From: Geobacter sp. UBA4074
GTDB taxonomy: Bacteria; Desulfobacterota; Desulfuromonadia; Geobacterales; Pseudopelobacteraceae
Length of the DNA stretch: 35,061 bases
Assembly (NCBI GenBank): GCA_002383415.1
Contig: DFYU01000151.1
Coordinates: 287-35,347, forward strand
Direction of reading: 5' to 3'
In this document: positions 6,266 through 14,108 of the stretch, in pieces
Numbering within the stretch: position 1 is the first letter of the stretch
Layout: the number at the start of each line of letters is the position of its first letter
Notes under the pieces: generated by a model
What the model saw: only the letters and a program-made list of their open reading frames with translations
What the model was told of the DNA's origin: nothing
Database searches by the model: none
Position numbers and translations under genes: made by a program

Positions 6266-7825
6266 GTGAAACGACTGTTCTTGTTGGTTATATGTACCCT
6301 GCTTGCTGTGCCGGCCCTGGCCGCCGGGCCGCTGCGGGTCTATGTGGGTGAGTTTAACGCCGTGGGGGTGGCCGCCAAGGACGACACCAAGGCCGCACTG
6401 CAGGCGCTGTTGGCCTCGCGCCTCAACAGTGACAAGCTGTTGACGGTGAGTAGCCCGGGTGAGGCGGAGGTGGTGGTTGGCGGCACCTACCTGGCCATCG
6501 GCAAGCAGTATAACCTGGATGCCTTTGCCCGCACCGCTGGCGGCCAGACCGTAAGCCGCAGTTATGTGCAGGGTGAAGGGGGCCAGGAGGCGCTGTTTGG
6601 CGCCGTGGGTTCCCTGGCCGATAAGCTCTCGAGCGATCTGCTGAAAAAACTGGAGGGCGGCAGTGTGCCCCGTCTGGCGCTTGCAGCCACGTCTCCGGCC
6701 GCTGCTCCTGGTGTCATGCCGGTGCCGGTGGTTCAGGCCCGTCCGCAACCCGCCGATATCGTTCGTGCTGCGCAGCCGGTACCATCTGGTGACCTGCAGC
6801 GGGCCCCCCAGGGTGACATCATCCGTCCCCAGGCATTGTATCGCGGCTCACCGAACACCGGCGAGATCAAGCGGCTGGACGGCATGTACAACCTGTTGGC
6901 CGCGGGGCCGAGCGACGCCAAGGGCCGTCGGCTGCTGTTTATGGCCCAGAACCAGTCGGTGGCGGCTCTGTGGCAGGGTGACAGCCGGCCCATGACCGGC
7001 TTCGGGCTCAAGCCCAATCAGAAAGTGGTCTCGCTGGATTACGTTGACAGCGACGGTAACGGCACGGCCGAACTGTATGTGACCATCATTGGCAGCGGTG
7101 AGGTGGAGTCCCAGGTCTGGGAGCTGAAGAATAACAAGCTGATCAAGCTGGCGGAGAAGCTGCCCTATTTCTTCCGGGCCATTGCCCTGGCCGGCGGTGT
7201 GCCCAAGCTGTACCTGCAAGAGCAGGGCCGTGGTGAGCAACAGTACTACGGTGATGTCTATGAGGCAAAGCTGCAGGGTAAACAGGTGGTCAAAAAAGAC
7301 AAGTTTCCTATGCCCCGCTACGGCAACATCTACAGCTTCAACCAGTTTAAGGCCCACAACGGTGAGCTTTTGACCGTGGTCTACCACGAAAGTAATTACC
7401 TGGTGGTCTACGATAAAGACCAGAACGAGTTGTGGCGCAGCAACGACGCCTTTGGCGGATCAGAGCTGTATTATCAGGTGGAAGACCTTGACCGGGTTCG
7501 TGTGCATGGCGACAAATACCGCTGGTACTTTTTAAACCAGCGCATTCAGGTGACCGCCAATCAGGAAATTTTGGTAGGCAAGAACGAAGGATTTTTTGTG
7601 TTGGGTAACGCGCGGACCTATAAGAAGGGGGCGGTCTACAGCCTGTACTGGAACGGCGCAGCCCTGGAAGAGGTCTGGCGCACCAAGGATACTCAAAACT
7701 ATATGCCCGACTTCTGGTTTGATGAGCAGAAGAGTGAGCTGCTGCTGTTGCAGTTGACCCAACGCGAGGACGTCGTGATGCGCGTTAAGGGAGCCACGGC
7801 CTTGCAGATCAAGAAGGTGGAGTAG
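6266..7825 (+). CDS. Exported protein: CsgG/LpoB-like N-terminus plus VCBS/FG-GAP-like propeller
   Basis: A 519-residue protein starting at a GTG with GGAGGG just upstream (6257-6262). A signal peptide (KRLFLLVICTLL, ending ALAA) is followed by RVYVGEFNAVG and a 110-residue region with the repeated-strand and helix layout of CsgG/FlgO/LpoB-type outer-membrane accessory proteins (for example EAEVVVGGTYLAIGKQY). A Pro/Ala-rich linker (about residues 140-200) leads to a C-terminal region of about 300 residues with blade-like units such as LDYVDSDGNGTAELYV, which resembles the Asp-rich loops of VCBS/FG-GAP propellers. It is probably periplasmic or outer-membrane associated. I do not recognise a named family; both domain calls rest on pattern alone. 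Its own promoter and terminator enclose it. Confidence 0.7.
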   Translation: MKRLFLLVICTLLAVPALAAGPLRVYVGEFNAVGVAAKDDTKAALQALLASRLNSDKLLTVSSPGEAEVVVGGTYLAIGKQYNLDAFARTAGGQTVSRSYVQGEGGQEALFGAVGSLADKLSSDLLKKLEGGSVPRLALAATSPAAAPGVMPVPVVQARPQPADIVRAAQPVPSGDLQRAPQGDIIRPQALYRGSPNTGEIKRLDGMYNLLAAGPSDAKGRRLLFMAQNQSVAALWQGDSRPMTGFGLKPNQKVVSLDYVDSDGNGTAELYVTIIGSGEVESQVWELKNNKLIKLAEKLPYFFRAIALAGGVPKLYLQEQGRGEQQYYGDVYEAKLQGKQVVKKDKFPMPRYGNIYSFNQFKAHNGELLTVVYHESNYLVVYDKDQNELWRSNDAFGGSELYYQVEDLDRVRVHGDKYRWYFLNQRIQVTANQEILVGKNEGFFVLGNARTYKKGAVYSLYWNGAALEEVWRTKDTQNYMPDFWFDEQKSELLLLQLTQREDVVMRVKGATALQIKKVE

Positions 7826-7849
7826 GTTTCTCGCTGCAGTCTTAAGCCG

Positions 7850-7880
7850 AAAGGCGGCGCCGCTTGGTGCCGCCTTTTTT
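7850..7880 (+). terminator. Intrinsic terminator after the 6266 gene
   Basis: A 12-bp stem (7850-7861 with 7866-7877, core AAAGGCGGCGCC, one G-U pair), GCTT loop and a run of T. It closely resembles the porin terminator at 6151. Confidence 0.92.
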
Positions 7881-7921
7881 GTGGCCTGTACGCGGTGGGT
7901 GCAGATGAGCTGGTCTTTGTT

Positions 7922-7950
7922 TTGACACCGGCCGGGGGATATGGCATACT
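7922..7950 (+). promoter_or_regulatory. Promoter for hisZ-purA
   Basis: TTGACA (7922-7927), 17-bp spacer, CATACT (7945-7950). It shares TTTTGACA, GATATGGCATACTCC and CGGCTTTT with the promoter at 6198-6226. Confidence 0.7.
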
Positions 7951-8010
7951 CCTCCGGCTTTTGTCTGTCTGAAGGCGCGACGTTCTGGCGCCATATAAAA
8001 AGGTAGCGTT

Positions 8011-9315
8011 GTGGAAGCACGAACCGAACATAACGGCCTGCCCCGTGGAGTGGCCGATTATCTGCCAAGCCGGGCTGCCACCATTACGGCCATCGAGCAA
8101 CAGCTGCTACGGGTGGCCGGGCAGTGGGGCTTTCAGCGGATCATTCCGCCGGCCCTGGAGTTCGAAGAGGTGCTGGCCGACGGTATGGGCGAGGGCCTGC
8201 GCAGTCGTACCTTCCGCTTTGATGACTGGCAGTCGGGCCGTATGCTGGCCATTCCGCCCGATATTACGCCCCAGATTGCCCGGATAGTGGCCACCCGTCT
8301 GCGGGGCAGGCCACTGCCGCACCGCATCTGTTACAGTGGTCGGGTGTTGCGCCATGCCGAGTTGCAGTCGGGCCGCAGCCGTGAGATCTTTCAGGCCGGG
8401 GTTGAGCTGATCGGGCTGGATTCGCCGGAGGCCGATGCCGAGATGGTGGCCATGGCGGTGGAGCTGATGCAGGGTCTGGGGATTGCCGAGTTTACGGTTG
8501 ATCTGGGCCAGGTGGCCTTTTGCCGAGGCGTGTTCGAGGCCAGCGGCCTGACCGGTGAGCCGCTGCAGCAGATGCAGGCGGCGGTGGCCCGCAAGGATGC
8601 CTCGGCGGTGGCCGCACTGCTGGCTGTCCATCCGGTGCCGGAGCAGAGTCGTCAGGAGCTGCTGGCCCTGCCACGCCTGTTCGGCGGCCGCGAGGTGCTG
8701 GAGGATGCGTTGCGGGTGGTGAAGAATGAGGTCTCCTGCCGGGCGCTGCACAACCTGCACGAGGTGGTAGCGATTCTGGAACTGCACGGCGTGACCCGCT
8801 ACCTGACCATCGACCTGGGGGAGACCCGTGGTCTGGATTACCACACCGGTCTTACCTTTGAGGGGTTTGCTCCGGGTGTAGGCGAGGCGCTGTTCAGCGG
8901 CGGCCGCTATGATGATCTGACTGCCCGCTACGGCCTGCCGGCGCCGGCCACCGGCTTTACCTGCAACGTGCTGCCGCTGGTGCAGGCCCTGGAGGCACCT
9001 GCCGCTGGCTGTGGCGGCGAACCGCGCCGGGACCTGCTGCTGTTTAACCAGCGCGCCGACCGACAGGAGGCCCTGACCATCGCCCGCGTACTGCGGGGGC
9101 TGGGCTTCAGTGTGGCGCGGGATATCATCCGCCGGGACTTTGAGAGTTCGCTGGACTATGCGCGCGCCACCGGTATCCGTTGTATGCTGGTGATCGACCA
9201 GCCAGGAGCTGGTTGCCTGCTGGTGCGCAGCAGTGATGGAAAACAGACCAAAATAACCAGAGAACAGCTGCTGCAGGATGGTTTTCTGCGCCAGCATGAC
9301 CTGTTTCAGGAGTGA
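8011..9315 (+). CDS. hisZ: ATP phosphoribosyltransferase regulatory subunit HisZ
   Basis: A histidyl-tRNA-synthetase paralogue that lacks aminoacylation and forms the regulatory half of the short-form HisG/HisZ ATP phosphoribosyltransferase, the first step of histidine synthesis. The 434 residues begin with LPRGVADYLP and contain class II-like blocks PPALEFEEVL, LAIPPDITPQIAR and RVLRHAELQSGRSREIFQAG, then a RGLDYHTGLTFEGFAPG motif and the GGRYDDL block. The GTG at 8011 follows AAAAAGG; no better start is nearby. It is 5 bp from purA, so the two probably share a transcript. A HisZ implies a short HisG elsewhere in the genome. Confidence 0.95.
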   Translation: MEARTEHNGLPRGVADYLPSRAATITAIEQQLLRVAGQWGFQRIIPPALEFEEVLADGMGEGLRSRTFRFDDWQSGRMLAIPPDITPQIARIVATRLRGRPLPHRICYSGRVLRHAELQSGRSREIFQAGVELIGLDSPEADAEMVAMAVELMQGLGIAEFTVDLGQVAFCRGVFEASGLTGEPLQQMQAAVARKDASAVAALLAVHPVPEQSRQELLALPRLFGGREVLEDALRVVKNEVSCRALHNLHEVVAILELHGVTRYLTIDLGETRGLDYHTGLTFEGFAPGVGEALFSGGRYDDLTARYGLPAPATGFTCNVLPLVQALEAPAAGCGGEPRRDLLLFNQRADRQEALTIARVLRGLGFSVARDIIRRDFESSLDYARATGIRCMLVIDQPGAGCLLVRSSDGKQTKITREQLLQDGFLRQHDLFQE

Positions 9316-9320
9316 TACGC

Positions 9321-10613
9321 ATGGCTAATGTGGTGGTGGTAGGCGCCCAGTGGGGCGATGAAGGCAAGGGCAAGGTTGTTGATATCTATACCGAGTACGC
9401 CGACGAGATCGTGCGTTATCAGGGCGGCAACAACGCCGGGCACACCCTGGTGGTGGGTGACGAGAAGGTGGTGTTGCACCTGATCCCCTCCGGCGTGCTG
9501 CATGCCGGCAAGCGCTGCGTGATCGGCAACGGTGTGGTGCTGGACCCCGAGGTGTTTATCATGGAGGTCAAGCGGCTGCAGGCTGCCGGCCGCCTGCAGG
9601 ACGACAGCACGTTGCTGTTGTCCGAATCGCTGCATATCATCATGCCCTACCACAAGGCGATCGATATCGCCCGCGAGGCCAACAGCGGCGATAAGAAGAT
9701 CGGCACCACCGGCCGGGGCATCGGTCCCTGCTATGAGGACAAGATCGGTCGTCGTGGTATCCGTCTGATGGACCTGCTGGACCCGGTGATCTTCAGCCGC
9801 AAGCTGCGAGAAAACCTGGAAGAGAAAAACGCCATCCTGGAGCGTCTGGGCGTGGAGCCGTTGGAATATAACGCCATCTACCGCAGCTACCAGGATCATG
9901 CCGAGATACTGAAAAAGTACATGGCCGATACCGCCCTGGCCCTTGACAAGTCGCTCAAGGCCGGCAAGAAGCTGTTGTTCGAAGGTGCACAAGGCACGTT
10001 GCTGGATGTTGATCATGGTACCTATCCCTTTGTGACCTCTTCTTCGACCTGTGCCGGCGGCGCCGCCACCGGTACCGGCGTCTCGCCGCGGGCCATCAAC
10101 GAGGTGATCGGCATCTCCAAGGCCTATGTCACCCGCGTCGGTAGCGGGCCGTTCCCCACCGAGCTGTTGGACGAGACCGGCGAGAAGCTGCGTCAAGTGG
10201 GGGGAGAGTTTGGGGCCACCACCGGTCGCCCCCGTCGTTGCGGCTGGTTCGACGCCATGGTGATCCGCTACAGCGTGCGGGTTAACGGCCTGACCGGCAT
10301 CGCCCTGACCAAGCTGGACGTGCTGTCTGGTTTCGATACCATCAAGGTCTGCACCGGCTACCGCTATGAAGGCGTGATGCTGGAAACCCTGCCGGCCAAG
10401 CTTGAGGTGTTCGAGAATTGCGAGCCGGTCTATGAGGAACTGCCCGGCTGGCAGACCGACATCTGCGATGTGCGCTCGTTTGAGGAACTGCCCGCCAACG
10501 CCCAGGCCTATGTCAAGCGGCTGGAAGAACTGGCCGGCTGCCCGATCGTGATGGTCTCGGTCGGCCCGCGGCGCGACCAGACCATGCAACTGAAAAACCC
10601 GTTTGCGGCCTGA
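9321..10613 (+). CDS. purA: Adenylosuccinate synthetase
   Basis: GTP-dependent ligation of aspartate to IMP, the first committed step to AMP. The 430-residue length is typical. The N-terminus has VVVGAQWGDEGKGK with catalytic Asp13 and the GGNNAGHT motif with His41, both at the E. coli numbering. GQGTLLDVDHGTYPFVT-like sequence (here EGAQGTLLDVDHGTYPFVTS as a landmark) and the late TTGRPRRCGWFD block are present. The ATG at 9321 is preceded by AGGAG (9308-9312). It follows hisZ in the same transcript, and a tRNA promoter begins just after it. Confidence 0.98.
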   Translation: MANVVVVGAQWGDEGKGKVVDIYTEYADEIVRYQGGNNAGHTLVVGDEKVVLHLIPSGVLHAGKRCVIGNGVVLDPEVFIMEVKRLQAAGRLQDDSTLLLSESLHIIMPYHKAIDIAREANSGDKKIGTTGRGIGPCYEDKIGRRGIRLMDLLDPVIFSRKLRENLEEKNAILERLGVEPLEYNAIYRSYQDHAEILKKYMADTALALDKSLKAGKKLLFEGAQGTLLDVDHGTYPFVTSSSTCAGGAATGTGVSPRAINEVIGISKAYVTRVGSGPFPTELLDETGEKLRQVGGEFGATTGRPRRCGWFDAMVIRYSVRVNGLTGIALTKLDVLSGFDTIKVCTGYRYEGVMLETLPAKLEVFENCEPVYEELPGWQTDICDVRSFEELPANAQAYVKRLEELAGCPIVMVSVGPRRDQTMQLKNPFAA

Positions 10614-10635
10614 GAAAAAATAGTTTAAAAAAAGA

Positions 10636-10664
10636 TTGACATCCAGCGGCTCGAATAGTAAAAA
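10636..10664 (+). promoter_or_regulatory. Promoter for the tRNA-Lys/tRNA-Glu unit
   Basis: TTGACA (10636-10641), 17-bp spacer, TAAAAA (10659-10664). It lies 15 bp before tRNA-Lys, so transcription would begin almost at the tRNA 5' end. Confidence 0.55.
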
Positions 10665-10679
10665 CGTAATTCCTTGAGC

Positions 10680-10755
10680 GAGCCGCTAGCTCAGATGGTA
10701 GAGCACCTGACTTTTAATCAGGTGGTCGTTGGTTCGATCCCAACGCGGCTCACCA
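10680..10755 (+). tRNA. tRNA-Lys (anticodon UUU)
   Basis: A 76-nt cloverleaf with encoded CCA. The acceptor stem GAGCCGC pairs with GCGGCTC. The anticodon arm CCTGA-CTTTTAA-TCAGG gives UUU. The T arm is GTTGG-TTCGATC-CCAAC. Confidence 0.97.
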
Positions 10756-10760
10756 TATGC

Positions 10761-10838
10761 GTCCCCTTCGTCTAGCCCGGCCCAGGACACCGCCCTTTCA
10801 CGGCGGCGACAGGGGTTCAAATCCCCTAGGGGACGCCA
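10761..10838 (+). tRNA. tRNA-Glu (anticodon UUC)
   Basis: A 78-nt cloverleaf with encoded CCA. The acceptor stem GTCCCCT pairs with AGGGGAC. The anticodon arm CCGCC-CTTTCAC-GGCGG gives UUC. Only 5 nt separate it from tRNA-Lys, so the two are cotranscribed. Confidence 0.97.
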
Positions 10839-10871
10839 ATCAATAATCCGGACCAGTCCGGTGCGATACAG

Positions 10872-10904
10872 AAAAGCCCTCGAAGAGATTCGAGGGCTTT
10901 TCTG
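10872..10904 (+). terminator. Intrinsic terminator after the tRNA pair
   Basis: A perfect 13-bp stem AAAAGCCCTCGAA (10872-10884) with 10889-10901, GAGA tetraloop and T-rich tail. The A-rich 5' side makes it potentially bidirectional. Confidence 0.92.
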
Positions 10905-10910
10905 TTTGGG

Positions 10911-10939
10911 TTGTCGTCAGCCGGTGGCTTTGGTATGGA
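10911..10939 (+). promoter_or_regulatory. Possible promoter for the MFS-GNAT-exonuclease cluster
   Basis: TTGTCG (10911-10916), 17-bp spacer, TATGGA (10934-10939), immediately after the tRNA terminator. Both boxes are imperfect, so this is tentative. Confidence 0.4.
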
Positions 10940-10981
10940 TAAGGGCAATATGGGGTTAGCAGGTAAGGCAGGAGGTAGCGT

Positions 10982-12139
10982 GTGCTAAATGATGCCAATC
11001 GATCGATGTTCCGCTTTCTGGCCGTGCTGACCGCCGCATCGATGGTCGGGATGCAGGGCTACACGATGCTGTTCAACAACTTCGCGGTGGAGACGGTGCA
11101 TCTTGAGGGCTTTCAGGTGGGCCTGACCCAGTCGATCCGCGAGATTCCCGGCTTCCTGGCCCTGACCGCCATCTATGTGATGCTGATCGTTCGTGAGCAT
11201 CGCCTGGCGGCCCTGTCGGTTGTGCTGCTGGGGGTGGGGGTGGCCATGACCGGCCTGTTCCCCAGTTTTAGTGGTGTTGCCCTGACTACCCTGCTGATGA
11301 GTTTCGGCTTTCATTACTACGAGACCGTTAACCAGTCGCTGACCCTGCAGTATTTCTCCACCCACCAGTCGCCGCTGGTGATGGGCAAGCTGCGCAGTCT
11401 GGCAGCCATCACCAGCATCGTTGCCGCTGCAGTCATCTGGTGTCTGGGGTTTGTGCTGGACTACGCCGGCATGTTTCTGGTGGTGGGCGGTGTGGTTGCT
11501 CTGGCCGGTCTGTGGGCCTCTGTGCAGGATCCCAGCCACCGGGATGTGCCGCCGCAGAAGCTGCGGATGTTTCTCAAGCGACGCTACTGGCTCTACTACG
11601 CCCTGACCTTCATGTCAGGCGCCCGGCGCCAGATCTACATGGTCTTCTCGATGTTCCTGCTGGTGAAGGTGTTTCATTTCTCGGTACAGGCCATCACGGT
11701 GTTGTTTATCATCAACAACCTGATCAACTGGCTGATAAACCCGCTGATCGGCCGCTCGATCAATGCCTTTGGCGAACGGACCCTCTGTACGCTCGAATAT
11801 GCAGGGGTGATCGTGGTCTTTCTGACCTACGCCTACGCCTCCTCCAAGTGGGTGGTGGCTGGGATGTATATCCTGGACTACATCCTGTTCAATTTTGCAG
11901 TGGCGATCCGCACCTACTTCCAGAAGATCGCCGACCCCGAGGATATTGCGCCCAGTTCAGCGGTGGGCTTCACCATCAATCATATCGCCGCCGTCTTTCT
12001 GCCGGCCCTGGGGGGCTATCTCTGGATGCTGGATTACCGGATACCGTTTCTGTTAGGGGCTGTTTTGGGTGGCGTATCGCTGATCCTGGCCCAGTTTATC
12101 CGGTTGCCGGACAGCCCGGCAGCAAAGGTGGTGGCGTGA
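10982..12139 (+). CDS. MFS-type transporter
   Basis: A 385-residue inner-membrane protein with about 10-12 hydrophobic segments. The first helix is at about residues 10-30. A central loop includes DPSHRDVPPQKLRMFLKRRYW, which separates two bundles. The layout is that of a major facilitator, but no substrate-specific motif was recognised, and it is somewhat shorter than most 12-helix MFS proteins. The GTG at 10982 follows GGAGG (10971-10975). Its stop overlaps the ATG of the acetyltransferase (TGATG), so the two are translationally coupled. Confidence 0.8.
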   Translation: MLNDANRSMFRFLAVLTAASMVGMQGYTMLFNNFAVETVHLEGFQVGLTQSIREIPGFLALTAIYVMLIVREHRLAALSVVLLGVGVAMTGLFPSFSGVALTTLLMSFGFHYYETVNQSLTLQYFSTHQSPLVMGKLRSLAAITSIVAAAVIWCLGFVLDYAGMFLVVGGVVALAGLWASVQDPSHRDVPPQKLRMFLKRRYWLYYALTFMSGARRQIYMVFSMFLLVKVFHFSVQAITVLFIINNLINWLINPLIGRSINAFGERTLCTLEYAGVIVVFLTYAYASSKWVVAGMYILDYILFNFAVAIRTYFQKIADPEDIAPSSAVGFTINHIAAVFLPALGGYLWMLDYRIPFLLGAVLGGVSLILAQFIRLPDSPAAKVVA

Positions 12140-12753
12140 TGATGATCCTTGAACTGAAGGGGACGCAGGTGCTGGATTATCTGGATCAGTTGGCCGGTCT
12201 GCGTCTGAACATCTTTCGGGAATATCCCTACCTGTATGACGGCCAGCTTGAGGACGAACGGCGTTACCTGAGCGGTTATGCTGATCAGGGGCTGGTGCTG
12301 CTGGCGCTGGATGCCGGGCGGGTTGCGGGCGCCATTACCGGCATGCCGCTGGCGCAGGAGTCGGAGGCGTTCGTGGCGCCATTTCGTAACGCAGGGCTGG
12401 CGCCGGAGCAGTTCTACTACATCGGCGAGCTGTTGTTGCAAGCGGATTACCGCAATCTGGGCTGGGGCTCCCGCCTGCTGGCCAGGCTGGAGCAGCTGGT
12501 GGGAGAGGAGGGCCGCTTCAGTCAGTATTGTCTGGCCACGGTGGTCAGACCTGAGGCTCACCCGTCACGCCCGGTCGGGTTTGTGCCGATCGAGCGCTTT
12601 TGCCGGCAACATGGCTATGACCTGATGAGCGGGGTAGTGGCGCAGGTCCCCTGGCAAGAACTGGATGGCCAGGTCAGTAGCAAGCAACTGGAGTTCTGGC
12701 ACAAGGCCTGCCTGGCACCAGAGGGATGTTTGCGGAGGGATGGACAGTCATGA
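12139..12753 (+). CDS. GNAT-family acetyltransferase
   Basis: A 204-residue cytoplasmic protein. The core has GLVLLALDAGRVAGAITGMPL, followed by YYIGELLLQADYRNLGWGSRLLARLEQL; the RNLGWGSRLL segment fits the acetyl-CoA pyrophosphate-binding motif A (Q/RxxGxG/A). The substrate is unknown. A longer open frame exists upstream but it runs inside the MFS gene in another frame and is not coding. The start is the ATG at 12139, with GTG 12136 as an alternative. Overlaps of 1 bp with the MFS gene and 4 bp with the exonuclease gene indicate one operon. Confidence 0.8.
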   Translation: MMILELKGTQVLDYLDQLAGLRLNIFREYPYLYDGQLEDERRYLSGYADQGLVLLALDAGRVAGAITGMPLAQESEAFVAPFRNAGLAPEQFYYIGELLLQADYRNLGWGSRLLARLEQLVGEEGRFSQYCLATVVRPEAHPSRPVGFVPIERFCRQHGYDLMSGVVAQVPWQELDGQVSSKQLEFWHKACLAPEGCLRRDGQS

Positions 12754-13685
12754 AAAAAAGCAAACCGAGCTATCCGTACAATCAGCTGGAGGCAGAGATT
12801 GCCATTACCGGCCTGCATGCCACCGGTGAGTATCAGGTGCTGCGCAAGATCAATCTGGATCGTGATCACCGCTTCAGCCATAAGCAGTGTGCCGGCAGCC
12901 GCATCGCCCTCTGTCTGGATACCGAGACCACCGGGCTTGATCAGGCCAACGATCAGGTGATTGAACTGGGTATCGTGGCCTTTGCCTATGATCCCGACAC
13001 GGCAGAGATCATCGGGATCACGCAGCGGTACAACGGTTTCGAGGACCCAGGTCTGCCACTGGCCAGGGAGATTGTGGAGATTACCGGCATCACCGACGAA
13101 ATGCTGCGTGGTCAGCGTTTCGATGATGCTGCCGTGCATGAGCTTGCCGCACAGGCCAGCCTGGTGATTGCCCACAACGCTGCCTTTGACCGGCCCTTTG
13201 TAGAAAAGCGCTTTCCTTGTTTTGCGGCCGTTCCCTGGGGATGCACCGTGACCCAGATCGACTGGCAGGCAGAACGGCTGCCGGCCCGTTCGCTGGAGTA
13301 CCTGTTGTTCAAGTTCGGCTGGTGCATCAACGCTCACCGTGCCCTGGATGACGCCGAAGGGGTGCTGGGTCTGTTGTTGGAACAGCTGCCGCAGAGCGGG
13401 CAGCCGGTCTTCAAAGTTGTGCTGGAGGCCAGCGCCGCCGCCAGTAGCCGGATCTACGCCGTAGGGGCCCCCTTTGACAAGAAGGAGTTGCTCAAACAGC
13501 GTGGGTATCGCTGGAGTGACGGCAGCGGCAGTACGCCCAAGTGCTGGTGGATCAGCGTTGCTGAGGAGCAGGAACAGGCCGAGTTGGCATTTTTAACGGC
13601 ACAGGTCTATCCGCAGGGCGGGGCCACGGGTATTGACGTGCGACGGGTTGGACCGCTGGACCGCTTTTCGGCCAGGGAGGGATAG
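12750..13685 (+). CDS. DEDDh (DnaQ-like) 3'-5' exonuclease with extra C-terminal domain
   Basis: A 311-residue protein. Exo I LDTETTGL has Asp57 and Glu59; Exo II has the Asp of NAAFDRPF; Exo III has His and Asp in HRALDDAEG. This is the DEDDh catalytic set, so it should remove nucleotides from 3' ends using two metal ions. About 50 residues precede the fold, and roughly 80 follow, including LLKQRGYRWSDG and CWW. That tail resembles a small domain seen appended to some stand-alone DnaQ-like proteins; its role is unknown. The ATG at 12750 follows GGAGGGA (12734-12740) and overlaps the GNAT stop by ATGA. It could be a repair or RNA-trimming exonuclease rather than a polymerase III epsilon subunit. 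Confidence 0.88.
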   Translation: MKKSKPSYPYNQLEAEIAITGLHATGEYQVLRKINLDRDHRFSHKQCAGSRIALCLDTETTGLDQANDQVIELGIVAFAYDPDTAEIIGITQRYNGFEDPGLPLAREIVEITGITDEMLRGQRFDDAAVHELAAQASLVIAHNAAFDRPFVEKRFPCFAAVPWGCTVTQIDWQAERLPARSLEYLLFKFGWCINAHRALDDAEGVLGLLLEQLPQSGQPVFKVVLEASAAASSRIYAVGAPFDKKELLKQRGYRWSDGSGSTPKCWWISVAEEQEQAELAFLTAQVYPQGGATGIDVRRVGPLDRFSAREG

Positions 13686-14108
13686 GTAGCAGGACTGCGG
13701 GGAGGCGTTGTTGGCTGAGCAACAGTTTATTACTATACGCCGGCAAAAAAATAAAAAACAGCCTGTTTTTTTGGGCTCAGGTAGCTATGATGAATTCAAA
13801 GGTAGCGCTACCTTAAATCAGATCAGAAGAGCAGTTACCGTTGGTAATGGTTTTGAACACAGGAGGTTTTTATGGAGGATACGCCGCCTGGCTTGCAACT
13901 CACATAAGCCTGTAACCTGAGGCCAGTCGCCTGGCCTGATTACCATGCAAATGGTACCAAGATTCGCTTAAAACCCGGGGCCCGCACATCACGTGCGGGC
14001 CTCTCCTGTTTTGCTGACAGCCCTCGTGGCGGCCAGCATCGGTTTCGTTTGACTTGCATTTGCTGCCATACTGTGCGACGTAACTACTATGCAGGAAACA
14101 GGGGTGTG
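13686..14108. other. Gene-free spacer with consecutive hairpins and a short SD-led ORF
   Basis: No convincing gene over about 420 bp. Visible structures in order: AAAAAACA/TGTTTTTT hairpin (13753-13771); the 12-bp palindrome GGTAGCGCTACC (13801-13812); TTACC/GGTAA (13835-13847); AGGAGG with an 11-codon ORF (13861-13907); AGGCCAG/CTGGCCT (13920-13937); TACCAT/ATGGTA (13941-13956); and GGCCCGCAC/GTGCGGGCC (13979-14001), the last without a strong T-run. I could not match it to a known riboswitch or ncRNA. Confidence 0.5.
13872..13907 (+). CDS. Possible 11-residue leader peptide
   Basis: ATG at 13872 lies 5 nt after a perfect AGGAGG (13861-13866) and encodes MEDTPPGLQLT before TAA. It could be a regulatory leader peptide or a ribosome-loading site in a structured RNA. 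It shows no amino-acid bias pointing to a biosynthetic attenuator. Confidence 0.25.
   Translation: MEDTPPGLQLT

Noticed and set aside
8107..9297. Long open frame on the minus strand opposite hisZ (396 codons)
   Set aside because: Gln/His-rich translation with no family motif; it is the complement of a clear HisZ gene.
9306..10589. 427-codon minus-strand frame opposite purA
   Set aside because: Complement of a certain purA with conserved catalytic residues; no Shine-Dalgarno site or family match.
11440..12138. N-terminal extension of the GNAT frame into the MFS gene
   Set aside because: Lies inside the MFS gene in a different frame, lacks a Shine-Dalgarno site, and would add over 230 residues not seen in GNAT proteins.
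13708..13920. 70-codon frame in the spacer
   Set aside because: Starts at a non-ATG codon without a Shine-Dalgarno site and runs through several hairpins; only the short ORF at 13872 has a ribosome site.
14041..14080. Promoter TTGACT with CATACT before the MinD-like gene
   Set aside because: The spacing between the boxes is only 12 bp, too short for sigma70.
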